In this document: positions 26,141 to 34,624 of the stretch, piece after piece
Layout: every line of letters begins with the position of its first letter
Numbering within the stretch: position 1 is the stretch's first letter
DNA from: Allobosea sp035944375
GTDB taxonomy: Bacteria > Pseudomonadota > Alphaproteobacteria > Rhizobiales > Beijerinckiaceae
Assembly (NCBI RefSeq): GCF_035944375.1
Contig: NZ_DASZBE010000031.1
Reading direction: 5' to 3' (one strand)
DNA length: 64,000 nt
Program-made: the position numbers and the translations under genes
Notes under the pieces: model-generated
The model's database searches: none
Told to the model about the DNA's origin: nothing
The model's input: only the letters and a program-made list of their open reading frames with translations

Positions 26141-26899
26141 ATGACGCTCTCCCAGACCCCGACGCCGCTCGCCACGCTGATCGCCCGGACCCAGGCCCTC
26201 GACGGCGGTCGTAAGAAGGGGGCGCTGCATGGCGGCGTGGTGACCCAGCTGCGCAATCTCATCGTCACCGGCGTCCTGGCTCCCGGCGCCAAGCTCAACG
26301 AGCGGGAGATCTGCGAACAGCTCGCAGTGTCGCGCACGCCGGTGCGGGAGGCCATCAAGACGCTGATCCAGGACGGGTTGTTGCGCGCGCTGCCGAACCA
26401 GTCGGCCGTGGTCGCCGAGCTCGACCTCGACCACGTCACGGCGCTGATCGACGTGGTGACCACGATCGAGGGGCTGGCTGGTGAGCTCGCGGCCCGCAAC
26501 ATCAGCGAGGAGGCGATCGCCGAGATCGGCTTGCTGCATTACCGCATGCGGCTGCATCATGCCCGCGACGAGTTGCCGGGCTATTTCGAGGCCAACACCG
26601 CGTTTCACCGCAAGATCGTCGAGATCGCAGCCAATCCCGTGCTGCTCTGGGTGTGGGACCTGCTGGCACTGCGGGTCGATCGCGCGCGCTACTCCTCCAA
26701 CCTCTGGCCGACGCGCTGGAAGACGGCGATCGAAGAGCACCAGGGCATCCTCGACGCTCTGTCGGCGCGCGATTCGGCCAAGGCTGGCGAGGCGCTGCGC
26801 CAGCATGTGCGCAATGGTCTCTCCGGGCTGGTGGCGGCGCTCTCGGGCGAGCAGAAGGACCCGCCACAAAACCGCCCGGACGATAAACCCATTGGTTGA
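26141..26899 (+). CDS. GntR family regulator, FCD domain (second)
   Basis: 252-residue regulator. The winged helix is GVVTQLRNLIVTGVLAPGAK, LNEREICEQLAVS and RTPVREAIKTLIQDGLLRAL; the FCD domain has ALIDVVTTIEGLAGELAARN, NTAFHRKIVEIAANPVLLW and an EEHQGILDAL helix whose His probably binds metal. It is unlike the first GntR protein in sequence and has a different palindrome next to it. Its position between the cyclase and the second TRAP operon, each with a TTGCATGCAA site, points to local control of both. Confidence 0.93.
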   Translation: MTLSQTPTPLATLIARTQALDGGRKKGALHGGVVTQLRNLIVTGVLAPGAKLNEREICEQLAVSRTPVREAIKTLIQDGLLRALPNQSAVVAELDLDHVTALIDVVTTIEGLAGELAARNISEEAIAEIGLLHYRMRLHHARDELPGYFEANTAFHRKIVEIAANPVLLWVWDLLALRVDRARYSSNLWPTRWKTAIEEHQGILDALSARDSAKAGEALRQHVRNGLSGLVAALSGEQKDPPQNRPDDKPIG

Positions 26900-26910
26900 C
26901 GCCGCCTGAT

Positions 26911-26922
26911 CTTGCATGCAAG
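26911..26922. promoter_or_regulatory. Operator-like palindrome CTTGCATGCAAG before the TRAP operon
   Basis: Perfect 12-base palindrome, 105 bases before the dctP start and just after the GntR stop. It is the fullest copy of the TTGCATGCAA family in this window. Confidence 0.65.
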
Positions 26923-27027
26923 TTCGCTCGAGGCTTCGCAGAAAGCCGGCGGAGGTGGTCCATCGTCAGGCCGCCTCACGCACCAGAATGACCGCGCGCC
27001 GCGCGGTCGGGAGCGAAGGAAACAGCC

Positions 27028-28041
27028 ATGATCGCCAGCAACGTCACGCGGCGTGCGGTTCTCGGTGCGGGCACGGCCCTCGCCGTCGGCGCACCATTCA
27101 TCCGGCCAGCCCATGCGGCGGTCGAGCTCAAGCTCACCCACCCGGCTGATCAGAGCCATCCGGTCCATATCGAGGCCGATGCCATGGTCAAGCGCATCGC
27201 CGAGCGCACCAAGGGCGAGGTCAAGATCACGATCTTCCCCAATAATGCGCTCGGTTCGCCGGTCGAGGCGGCGCAGCAGACGAGGCTGGGGGCCATCGAC
27301 ATGATGCTGCTCAACCCGGCCAATATCGAGGCGCTGTCGAAGACGATCGGCGTCATCAACATCCCCTACCAGTTCGATTCCTACGAGCATGCCCACCGCA
27401 CGCTCGACGTCACCGGACGCGATTTCATCGCCGAGCAACTGAAGGCTGCCGGTTTCACCTGGATCGCCAATTTCGAATGGGGTTTCCGCGCCCTGACCAA
27501 CAGCCGCCGCCCGGTCAACGGCCCGCAGGACGTGCAGGGGCTGAAGCTGCGCGTGCCGCCCGAACTCGCCATCAAGGCCGCCTTCGAGGCGCTGGGCGCG
27601 AGCACGCAGACGATCGCCTTCCAGGAGGTCTATCTCGCGCTGGCCAACAACCTCGTCGATGGCCAGGATAACCCCGTCGGGACGACCTTCGCGGCGAAGT
27701 TCTTCGAGGTCCAGAAGCACATCGCACTGACCCGGCACATCTACGCCTCGATCATGTTCTGCGCCAATCCGCGCAGCTGGTCGAACAAGCTCAACGAGGC
27801 GCAGCGCAAGATCGTCAGCGAGGAGGCGGCCACCGCCGGTGCGGCGGCGCGCAAGGGCGTGCGCGACAATGAGGAGCGCAATCTCGCCGAGATGCAGAAA
27901 TCCGGCGTGGCGGTGACGCGGCCCGATGTCGCGCCGTTCCGCGACAAGATGGAGCCGGCCTATGCGCAGCTGCGCAAGGCACTGGGCGACGAGACCTGGA
28001 ACGCCTGGGCCAAGCTCGTTGCCGCTGCCCGCGTCGCCTGA
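27028..28041 (+). CDS. dctP: TRAP transporter solute-binding protein (second locus)
   Basis: 337-residue periplasmic binding protein. The N-terminus has a twin-Arg, NVTRRAVLGAGTALAVGA, and a cleavage region RPAHAA, so export may use Tat. LKLTHPADQSHPVHIEAD, ITIFPNNALGSPVEAAQQ and FEWGFRALTNSRRPVNGPQD are DctP family segments; LRVPPELAIKAAFEALGA includes the Arg that usually contacts the substrate carboxylate. GAAGGAAACAGCC stands before the ATG. First gene of a P-M-Q-SDR operon. Confidence 0.92.
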   Translation: MIASNVTRRAVLGAGTALAVGAPFIRPAHAAVELKLTHPADQSHPVHIEADAMVKRIAERTKGEVKITIFPNNALGSPVEAAQQTRLGAIDMMLLNPANIEALSKTIGVINIPYQFDSYEHAHRTLDVTGRDFIAEQLKAAGFTWIANFEWGFRALTNSRRPVNGPQDVQGLKLRVPPELAIKAAFEALGASTQTIAFQEVYLALANNLVDGQDNPVGTTFAAKFFEVQKHIALTRHIYASIMFCANPRSWSNKLNEAQRKIVSEEAATAGAAARKGVRDNEERNLAEMQKSGVAVTRPDVAPFRDKMEPAYAQLRKALGDETWNAWAKLVAAARVA

Positions 28042-28053
28042 CCTGCGCTGAAT

Positions 28054-28086
28054 CTCCCGCCACCGCCGACCGGGCGGCGGCGGGAG
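28054..28086 (+). terminator. Intra-operon stem-loop after dctP
   Basis: Fourteen-base arms (CTCCCGCCACCGCC / GGCGGCGGCGGGAG, one mismatch) around a five-base loop, 12 bases after the dctP stop and 70 before dctM. No T-tract follows. It probably protects the dctP 3' end or attenuates reading into the permease genes, like the hairpin at 14534. Confidence 0.55.
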
Positions 28087-28156
28087 CCGTTGCGAGAGCG
28101 TCCGACTGCCGCGAGCCGCCGACGCTTGTGCCCTATGCTCGAGGATCGTAGCCGGC

Positions 28157-29455
28157 ATGCTGGTTTCCGCCGTCCTGATCGGCGTCTGCGTCGTCATCAT
28201 GCTGGGCGTTCCGATCGCGGTGGCGCTCGGCCTCGTGGCGATCGGCACCATGGTCGCCACGGTCGGCCCCGACCTGCTGGTGATCTTCATCCAGCGCACC
28301 TATGCCGGGACGACATCGTTCCCGCTGCTGGCGATCCCCTTCTTCGTGCTCGCCGGCAACCTGATGAATGTCGGCGGCACGACCGAGCGCATCTTCCAGG
28401 TCGCCCAGCTCTGCATGGGCCGCGTTCGCGGCGGGCTTGCGCATGTCAACGTCATCGGCAGCGTGATCTTCGCGGGCATGTCGGGGTCTGCGGTGGCGGA
28501 TGCCGCCGGCATGGGCGTGATCGAGCATCGGGCCATGACCAAGGCCGGCTACACCAGCCGCTTCGCCGCGACGATCACGGCCGTGTCGTCAACGATCGGC
28601 CCGATCATCCCGCCCAGCATCCCCTTCGTGATCTATGGCAGCCTGGCCAATGTCTCGGTCGGCGCGCTGTTTCTCGCCGGCATCGTGCCCGGCCTGCTGA
28701 TGGCGGCCTCCCTGATGGCGGTCATCGCGCTGGTGGCGAAGCGGATGGACCTGCCGCGCGGCGAGGGGCTGCCGCCGCTGCCGGTGGTCCGAGGGATCAT
28801 CCTGCGGGCCCTGCCGGCGCTGCTCCTGCCACCCGCCATCCTGGTCGTGATCTTCACCGGAATCGCCACGCCGACCGAAGCCGCCGTGGTGGCGGCCGGC
28901 TACGCCTTCGTGCTGGGGCGCTTCGTCTATCGCGAACTCGCCTGGTCGGACACGCTGGCGGTGATCTGGGACAGCGCACGGCAGACCGCGCAGGTCATGT
29001 TCATCATCGCGCTCGCCGCGCCCTTCGGCTGGGTCCTGGTCCAGCAGCAGATCCCCAATGCGGTGCTGGCCTCGCTGCTGACGCTGTCCTCCGAGCCCTG
29101 GGTCATCCTGCTCGTCATCAATCTCGTGCTGCTGCTGTTTGGGATGTTCATCGAGGGCATCGCCATCATGATCATCGCTTATCCGGTGCTGCTGCCGGTG
29201 ATCACGCAGATCGGCGTCGATCCCGTGCATTTCGGCGTGATCCTGGTGCTCAACATCATGATCGGGCTGGTGACGCCGCCGGTCGGGTTGTGCCTGTATG
29301 TCATGGCCGGCATCGCCAGGATCTCGATCGCCGAGATCACCCGCGAGATCTGGCCCTATGTGCTGGCGCTGATGGGCGTGCTGCTGCTCATCACCTTCGT
29401 GCCCGCGATCTCGCTGTGGCTGCCGCAGGCACTGGGCTACGGAGTGGCGCGATGA
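28157..29455 (+). CDS. dctM: TRAP transporter large permease (second locus)
   Basis: 432-residue membrane protein with about twelve hydrophobic segments. MLGVPIAVALGLVAIG, FFVLAGNLMNVGGTTERIF, VIGSVIFAGMSGSAVADAAG and IGPIIPPSIPFVIYG are DctM signatures. It couples ion flow to uptake of the substrate bound by the protein encoded upstream. The stop overlaps the small permease start (ATGATG). The gene order binding protein, large permease, small permease is less usual than P-Q-M. Confidence 0.93.
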   Translation: MLVSAVLIGVCVVIMLGVPIAVALGLVAIGTMVATVGPDLLVIFIQRTYAGTTSFPLLAIPFFVLAGNLMNVGGTTERIFQVAQLCMGRVRGGLAHVNVIGSVIFAGMSGSAVADAAGMGVIEHRAMTKAGYTSRFAATITAVSSTIGPIIPPSIPFVIYGSLANVSVGALFLAGIVPGLLMAASLMAVIALVAKRMDLPRGEGLPPLPVVRGIILRALPALLLPPAILVVIFTGIATPTEAAVVAAGYAFVLGRFVYRELAWSDTLAVIWDSARQTAQVMFIIALAAPFGWVLVQQQIPNAVLASLLTLSSEPWVILLVINLVLLLFGMFIEGIAIMIIAYPVLLPVITQIGVDPVHFGVILVLNIMIGLVTPPVGLCLYVMAGIARISIAEITREIWPYVLALMGVLLLITFVPAISLWLPQALGYGVAR

Positions 29456-29958
29456 TGCGGGTTCTGACAGGCCTCGACCGGCTCATCGCAGGCACGTGCA
29501 AAGTTGCCGCGATCGCCTGCCTGCTCGGGCTGTTCGTGCTGCTCGCGCTCGCGATCGTGCTGCGGCTGCTGCCGCTCTTCACCATTCCCGGCTATGACGA
29601 ACTGGTCGAGCTCTTGTTCATCTGGCTGGTGATGCTGACCTCGCTGGCGCTGTGGCGCGAGGGCGTCCTCTACCGCGTCATGCTGTTCGAGGACCTGATG
29701 CCGGCCGCCGCCAAACGGCTGGTCGAGATCGCCATCAATCTGGCGATGCTCGGCTTCGCGCTGGTGCTGGTGGTGTACGGACTGGATTTCACCCGGATGT
29801 CGGGCGAGACGACGCCGTTCCTGCGCCTGGACAAGGCCTGGTTCTACGGCGCGATTCCGGCCTGTGCCGCCCTGATGGCGGTCTACAGCCTCGTCTGGCT
29901 CTGGCGCGTCGCCACTGGCCGGGGCGCGCTGGAATCGAGCGCGACGCTCGCCGGCTGA
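29452..29958 (+). CDS. dctQ: TRAP transporter small permease (second locus)
   Basis: 168-residue protein with four hydrophobic segments; GYDELVELLFIWLVMLTSLA is the DctQ signature, followed by LWREGVLYRV. The start at 29452 overlaps the dctM stop; an ATG one codon later is also possible. A longer frame upstream exists but is only a shadow of dctM. Works with the large permease. Confidence 0.9.
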   Translation: MMRVLTGLDRLIAGTCKVAAIACLLGLFVLLALAIVLRLLPLFTIPGYDELVELLFIWLVMLTSLALWREGVLYRVMLFEDLMPAAAKRLVEIAINLAMLGFALVLVVYGLDFTRMSGETTPFLRLDKAWFYGAIPACAALMAVYSLVWLWRVATGRGALESSATLAG

Positions 29959-29985
29959 TCTCAACATCTGGAAAGGTTCACGACC

Positions 29986-30756
29986 ATGGCCCGTCTCAGC
30001 GGCAAGACCGCGATCATCACCGGGGCAGCGGGGGGCATCGGCGCCGCCACGGCCCAGCTCTTCGCGCAGGAGGGCGCGCGCCTCGCCCTCGTCGACATCG
30101 ACGAAGCCGTGCTCGCCGAGGTCGAGGCCATGGTGAAAGACACCGTGCCAGGCGCGCAGGTGGTCGCGATTGCAGCCGATGTCGGCCAGGAGCGTGCGGC
30201 GGCCGAGATCGTCGCGCGCACGCTCGAGGCCTTCGGCGGCATCGACGTACTGGTCAACAATGCCGGCATCCGCTCCTACGAGCCGCTCGACGCGGCCAAG
30301 GCCGAGACCTGGCAGAAGATCCTCTCGGTCAACCTGCTGAGCTATGCCTATCTGGCGCGTGAAGCGCTGCCTTCGCTGCGCCGTTCCGGCAAGGGCGCCA
30401 TCGTCAACATCTCCTCGACCCACGCCTTCAATCCGCGCGGGGGGATGGGGCAGTACGACGTCGCCAAGGCCGGCATCATCTCGATGACCAAGACGCTCGC
30501 CTTCGAGGAGGTGGGGCACGGAGTCCGCGTCAACGCGGTCTGCCCCGGCCTGACGCTGACGCCCTTTCATGTCCGTCGCTTCGCGCCCCAGGGCAAGAGC
30601 GAGCAGGATCTGCGGACCGAGAAGGTCGATCACAACATCATGCGGCGCTGGGCCGATCCGCGCGAGGTCGCCTGGCCGATCCTGTGGCTGGCCTGCGACG
30701 AGGCGTCCTTCTGCACTGCCTCGGTGATCATGGCCGATGGCGGCACGCGTGTGTGA
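29986..30756 (+). CDS. SDR family oxidoreductase (FabG-like)
   Basis: 256-residue classical short-chain dehydrogenase. TAIITGAAGGIGAATAQLFA binds the cofactor; the Asp-Ile-Asp after strand 2 favours NAD over NADP. DVLVNNAGIRSYE, then Ser (VNISSTHAFN) and the YDVAKAG pair complete the catalytic Ser-Tyr-Lys set. The C-terminus ends MADGGTRV. It follows the TRAP genes by 27 bases on the same strand, so it likely oxidises a hydroxyl of the imported substrate. Confidence 0.92.
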   Translation: MARLSGKTAIITGAAGGIGAATAQLFAQEGARLALVDIDEAVLAEVEAMVKDTVPGAQVVAIAADVGQERAAAEIVARTLEAFGGIDVLVNNAGIRSYEPLDAAKAETWQKILSVNLLSYAYLAREALPSLRRSGKGAIVNISSTHAFNPRGGMGQYDVAKAGIISMTKTLAFEEVGHGVRVNAVCPGLTLTPFHVRRFAPQGKSEQDLRTEKVDHNIMRRWADPREVAWPILWLACDEASFCTASVIMADGGTRV

Positions 30757-31002
30757 GCAGCCTTGAGGTCACACCGTTCGGGAAACGCCGCCCTTCGCGC
30801 AAGGCGGCCGAGACCGGACGGTAACTGCGTATGCATCCGCATCGGGATTGATGATCCAGCCATCGGCGTGCCGATTTTCCCGAATCCCAATTCGTTCGCT
30901 CCGGTTAAATGCTAGATCGACACGCGCTTCATCTGCGCCGGCGATAGCGGCTGCTGGCGATGTTCTGTCCAGTAAAAGCCTGCGTGAGCGGGTCGGTCGG
31001 CG

Positions 31003-31074
31003 TCAAAAGATGAAATAGAGTAGAATGATAATCGGAATGGGAATCCCGATAAGCCACAATAAAATGCCGCCCAT
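31003..31074 (-). CDS. 23-residue hydrophobic membrane protein
   Basis: Very short gene read on the minus strand. It begins MGGILLWLIGIPIPI and ends LLYFIF before TGA; nearly the whole chain is one membrane helix with two prolines. AAAGGAGA stands eight bases before the ATG, a strong ribosome site that supports real translation. An upstream in-frame ATG is absent; the ATG ten bases earlier is in another frame. GTTGAC/GTCAAC arms (31090-31114) lie just upstream. Short proteins with this WLIGIPIPI pattern recur in alphaproteobacterial genomes as unnamed proteins (from memory). Role unknown. Confidence 0.7.
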   Translation of the reverse strand: MGGILLWLIGIPIPIIILLYFIF

Positions 31075-31610
31075 AACTGCATCTCCTTTGTTGACAGGGT
31101 TGATGACCGTCAACGCAACAAGCTCTGGCGAGTTCCCGTCGGCGCGGTGGTTTGACAGCCTGCCTCAGCGACCGCCGGTCATCGCCAGGGCAGGGCTTTA
31201 CGAACCGACGGATGCCGTCATGCGCTCCGTGAGGTGCCCGACGCGCAGTGGGACAAACGCCAAGCTGGAACAGCGGCCGACCTGCGCTTGGCAATGGTGA
31301 AGGGGGCAAGGCTGCGTCGAGGGGTGACAAATGACCGAGGTCGCTGGTGTAGCGCGATCGGAACTGGCTGTCGGGTTCGCCTCAAGGCATTCGACCGCGT
31401 CGGCGACCGACAGGGCATTCCGGCCAACGTCGTCGTGCCACCGACTCGTGGTTCTTCGAGATCGTTGCACAGGCGATGACGCTGACGGATTGACTCACCA
31501 CGGGGCCGTCGGCGCCAGCGTGAGGTCGCCCTTCCGGCTGGAGAACCACGTCGCTTTCACGCAGGGCTCTGATGGAAGATGGGCGCGCCCGTGCCGGATG
31601 AATGACAGAA
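31075..31610. other. Gene-poor stretch of 536 bases
   Basis: No gene that I can support. It holds the presumed promoter of the 23-residue membrane protein and a six-base inverted repeat GTTGAC/GTCAAC (31090-31095 and 31109-31114). Short frames exist on both strands with no recognisable domain; one minus-strand stretch (VKPPRRRELARA) faintly recalls IS3-type transposases, too weakly to call. Confidence 0.4.
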
Positions 31611-32852
31611 CTATTCCCTGCCGGGCGAGTCGATTGTCGGTTGCGCGGCCTTGCTCTGGCCCGATTGCGGCGATGTCGCCTGCGCACCCATTCCGGGATG
31701 GTCGAACTCCTTGTGAAACTTGTCGCTGACGGTCGCTGCAGTGCGGAATCGCGCGATCGAGAAAGGCTCCAAGGCTGCCGGCTTCGCGCCGTCGACGATC
31801 ATGTCGCTGAGATACAGGCCGACGCCGGGGCCGATCTGGAAGCCGTGGCCGCAGAAGCCGAAGGCGTGGAAGAGGCCTGGCGTGGTTTCGCTCCTCCCGA
31901 TCACCGGGATCATGTCGGGCAGATAGCCCTCGATGCCGGACCAGACGCGGATGACATGCGCATGGGCCAATGCCGGCACGAGTCCGGCGAGCGCCCGCAT
32001 GGCAGCCAGCGTCTTGGCCGGGGGCACCGGCGCGCGGTTTGCCACCGCATCGGCCGCCGTGCGCGGATAGCCGGCGAGGATGACGTTCCCGCGCTCGGTC
32101 TGGCGGGCGATGACGGAGCCGTCGATCGTCTGGAGCGAGGGCGCCATCACGAAGGGCAGTGGCTCCGTGACGAATTGCGGCGGGCCTGCCGCGAAGACCG
32201 GTGCCGTCTCCCCGAAGCACTCCGCCATCTCCACCGCCCAGGCGCCGGCCGCATTGACCAGGGCGCCGCAGCCCAGTTCGGTGCCATCGGCCGTCGTCAC
32301 GACAAATCCCGCGCCGTGGCGGGCGACCGCCGTCACCCGGGCGTTCTCGCGGATCTCGACGCCGAGCCGCCGCGCGGCGCGCGCGACGGCCGGTGTCGCG
32401 AGGCGGGGATTGGCCGTGGCGTCGCGGGCGGAGAAGGTCGCCGCGACCGCCCGTCCGCCCAGCCAGGGAAAGCGCTTGTGGAGGTCGGGCTGGACAAGCC
32501 GCTCGATCGTGAGGCCATGCTGTTCCGACACCTGGGCATAGGCTTCGAGCCGCGCCTGCTCCTCGGCGTCGAAGGCGCAGTAGAGATGGCCCGTGCGCGC
32601 GAACTCGCAGCCCTCGCCGATCAGCGCCTCGAAATCCTCCCACAGGTCATGGGAGCGCAGCGCGAGCGGGTACTGGCCGGGAAAGCGGCCCTGCAGCCGC
32701 AGATTGCCGAAATTCGTGCCGCTGGACTGCGCCCCGACGACGTCCTTCTCCAGCAGCACCACGCGCTGGCCGCGCCGCGCCAGGAAGAAAGCGGTCCAGG
32801 TGCCGATCAGGCCCCCGCCGATGATCGCCACATCAGCACTCGCGCTGCTCAT
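31611..32852 (-). CDS. FAD-dependent amine/opine dehydrogenase subunit (HcnC/OoxB-like)
   Basis: 413-residue DadA-like flavoprotein. SADVAIIGGGLIGTWTAFFL is the FAD fold, LEKDVVGAQSSGTNFGNLRL follows, and the C-terminus has FCGHGFQIGPGVGLYLSDM. In the three-subunit opine oxidases, D-hydroxyproline dehydrogenases and HcnABC this beta subunit oxidises the C-N bond of the substrate. The frame runs open upstream, but the ATG at 32852 overlaps the stop of the alpha subunit gene as ATGA. The last about 30 residues after PISIARFR-like sequence are a variable tail. Third gene of the operon. Confidence 0.9.
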   Translation of the reverse strand: MSSASADVAIIGGGLIGTWTAFFLARRGQRVVLLEKDVVGAQSSGTNFGNLRLQGRFPGQYPLALRSHDLWEDFEALIGEGCEFARTGHLYCAFDAEEQARLEAYAQVSEQHGLTIERLVQPDLHKRFPWLGGRAVAATFSARDATANPRLATPAVARAARRLGVEIRENARVTAVARHGAGFVVTTADGTELGCGALVNAAGAWAVEMAECFGETAPVFAAGPPQFVTEPLPFVMAPSLQTIDGSVIARQTERGNVILAGYPRTAADAVANRAPVPPAKTLAAMRALAGLVPALAHAHVIRVWSGIEGYLPDMIPVIGRSETTPGLFHAFGFCGHGFQIGPGVGLYLSDMIVDGAKPAALEPFSIARFRTAATVSDKFHKEFDHPGMGAQATSPQSGQSKAAQPTIDSPGRE

Positions 32853-34213
32853 GGCGCGGCCTCGCCGGCGGCGGAGAGGGCGATCGGCTTCACGGGGGCC
32901 TGGCCGCGCAGGCGCCCCGCGGCCGCGCCATCCCGTGCGGTGCCGGCGGCGACGATTTCCTGCAGGGCCGGTCCGCAGACGCGCCCCTGGCAGCGACCCA
33001 TGCCGCATCGCGTCATCGCCTTGACGCGGTTGACCTCGACCGGGCCGAGCGCCTGCGCCATCGCTGCGCGGACGGCGCCGATCGTCACCGATTCGCAGCG
33101 GCACAACACGGTCGAGTCGGCTTGAGCGCGGATCTGTGCGACCGGCCAGGCGAAGGCGCGCGCCAGGCCGCGCTGGAACTTTCGCAGCCGCGCCACCCGG
33201 CGCGCCAGAGGGATCGCGGCTGCGTCGGCGGGCGCTCCGAGATCGGAGAGGATGGCGTGGGCCGCCAGAGCGCCGCTGGCCTCGGCCGCGTCCGCACCAC
33301 CGATCGTCGCCCCGTCGCCGGCGAGATAGAGGCCGGGGCGCGCCCGCCCGAACCCATCCGTCTTCGGCAGGAACAGCCGGAAGTCGGGGTCGTAGGTGAA
33401 GGAGGCTCCCGCCAGATCGGCGAGCTGGGTCTCGGGCTTGAGACCGTAGCCGAGCGCCACCGCGTCGCAGGCGAAACGGCGCTCGCGTCCCGCCGCATCG
33501 CGCAGCCGCAGGGACTGGACATGGCCGTCCCCCTCGATGGCGACCGGCGTCACGCCGTGCAGGAGTGGCGTGCCTGCGCGCAGCGTGTCGGCCATGTAGC
33601 CGAGGCCGCGCAGCAGGGTGAGCGGGGAGGCGAGAAGCCCCGGCAGCGCACGCGCCTTGGCGGCGAGCCCCGTCGTGTCGGCGACGACCGTGACCTCGCC
33701 GCCCATCTGCCGGTATTGCCGTGCGGCGAGCAGCAGAAGGGGCGACGAGCCGAGGAAGGCGACGCGCCGGCCGATCAGGCAGCCCTGGTCTTTCAGCGCG
33801 ACCTGCGCGCCTCCAAGGGTGAAGACGCCCGGCAGCGTCCAGCCCGGCATCGGGGCAATGCGATCCATCGCGCCCGTCGCCAGCAGCAGGGGCGCGGCCT
33901 CGATCGTCTCGGCGCGTCCCTCGCGCAGCAGGTGGAGCGTGTCGCCCTCGACCGCCCAGACCAGCGTGCGCGGCCGATAGTCGATCCGCCCGGCCAGGGC
34001 GGAGAAACGGCGGTGGAGCGCATTGTAGCGCCCCGCTTCGCTGCCCATCAGGTGGCGCATGTCGAGCGCGAGATCGGGTGCCGGCTGGCGATAGCCCTGG
34101 CCGCCGGCACGCTCGGCCTCGTCGATCAGCACGGGCCGGTATCCGTGGGCGCACAGCACCTCGGCAGCGGCGATGCCCGCCGGCCCGGCGCCGACGATGA
34201 CGATGCTGCTCAT
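32849..34213 (-). CDS. FAD/NAD(P)-binding dehydrogenase subunit with BFD-like [2Fe-2S] domain (HcnB/OoxA-like)
   Basis: 454-residue flavoprotein. SSIVIVGAGPAGIAAAEVLC begins a pyridine-nucleotide-disulfide reductase fold; APLLLATGAMDRIAPMPGWT and GLYLAGDGATIGGADAAEAS are further FAD segments. Near the C-terminus VLCRCESVTIGAV and AMTRCGMGRCQGRVCGP form a bacterioferritin-associated-ferredoxin-like [2Fe-2S] site. This is the alpha subunit of opine oxidase or HcnB-type enzymes. The ATG at 34213 overlaps the stop of the small ferredoxin gene as ATGA; the frame open beyond it is non-coding. Confidence 0.9.
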   Translation of the reverse strand: MSSIVIVGAGPAGIAAAEVLCAHGYRPVLIDEAERAGGQGYRQPAPDLALDMRHLMGSEAGRYNALHRRFSALAGRIDYRPRTLVWAVEGDTLHLLREGRAETIEAAPLLLATGAMDRIAPMPGWTLPGVFTLGGAQVALKDQGCLIGRRVAFLGSSPLLLLAARQYRQMGGEVTVVADTTGLAAKARALPGLLASPLTLLRGLGYMADTLRAGTPLLHGVTPVAIEGDGHVQSLRLRDAAGRERRFACDAVALGYGLKPETQLADLAGASFTYDPDFRLFLPKTDGFGRARPGLYLAGDGATIGGADAAEASGALAAHAILSDLGAPADAAAIPLARRVARLRKFQRGLARAFAWPVAQIRAQADSTVLCRCESVTIGAVRAAMAQALGPVEVNRVKAMTRCGMGRCQGRVCGPALQEIVAAGTARDGAAAGRLRGQAPVKPIALSAAGEAAP

Positions 34214-34512
34214 GGGCTGGGGGCCGGCGGTTGTGCGAACAGCGTCATGCCTTCGGCGACCGGCGTCGTGCAGGCCCGCAGCCGGCCGCCATGGTCGCTC
34301 CAGACCCAGCAATCCTGGCAGGCGCCCATCAGGCAGAAGCCGGCGCGAGGCTCGCCGCCGAATTCGTGGCGGCGGACCCGCAGGCCATGGGTGAGCAACG
34401 CCGCGAGGATGCTGTCGCCGCTCGTCGCCTCGATCGCCGAGCCCTCGAAATTCAGCGTGACCCTCGCCCCGCTGCGCTCCGCGACCCGCTTGAACTGGAT
34501 GTCGGTCACCAT
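34210..34512 (-). CDS. Small (2Fe-2S)-binding subunit (HcnA-like)
   Basis: 100-residue ferredoxin-like protein. AGFCLMGACQDCWVW and the later RACTTPV give the CxxxxCxxC...C pattern of a plant-type [2Fe-2S] cluster as in HcnA and the gamma subunit of hydroxyproline dehydrogenases. It probably passes electrons from the flavin subunits. First gene of the three-gene operon; a perfect TATCGCA-A-TGCGATA palindrome ends 18 bases before its start. Confidence 0.9.
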   Translation of the reverse strand: MVTDIQFKRVAERSGARVTLNFEGSAIEATSGDSILAALLTHGLRVRRHEFGGEPRAGFCLMGACQDCWVWSDHGGRLRACTTPVAEGMTLFAQPPAPSP

Positions 34513-34530
34513 GGCCGCCTCACCATGAAT

Positions 34531-34545
34531 TATCGCAATGCGATA
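34531..34545. promoter_or_regulatory. IclR-type operator TATCGCA-A-TGCGATA
   Basis: Perfect 15-base palindrome 18 bases before the three-subunit dehydrogenase operon. A degenerate copy (TATCG...CGATA arms) sits at 35542-35556 before the enoyl-CoA hydratase gene. IclR regulators commonly bind 15-base palindromes, and an iclR gene lies between the two. Confidence 0.65.
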
Positions 34546-34624
34546 TTTTCATGCGGATATTGACAGGGCTGTGATCCTCGCTGTCAAGCGTGTCAGCGCG
34601 CCGCGGGTATGCTGCCGCGTCGGG

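Noticed and set aside
31100..31200. Possible IS3-type transposase fragment on the minus strand (VKPPRRRELARA)
   Set aside because: Only about a dozen residues resemble the start of such transposases, and the frame continues into unrelated sequence.
31611..34154. Single 847-codon frame joining the HcnC-like subunit with upstream sequence
   Set aside because: The upstream part is a shadow of the HcnB-like gene, which is read in another frame with clear FAD and Fe-S motifs; the true start is the ATG at 32852.
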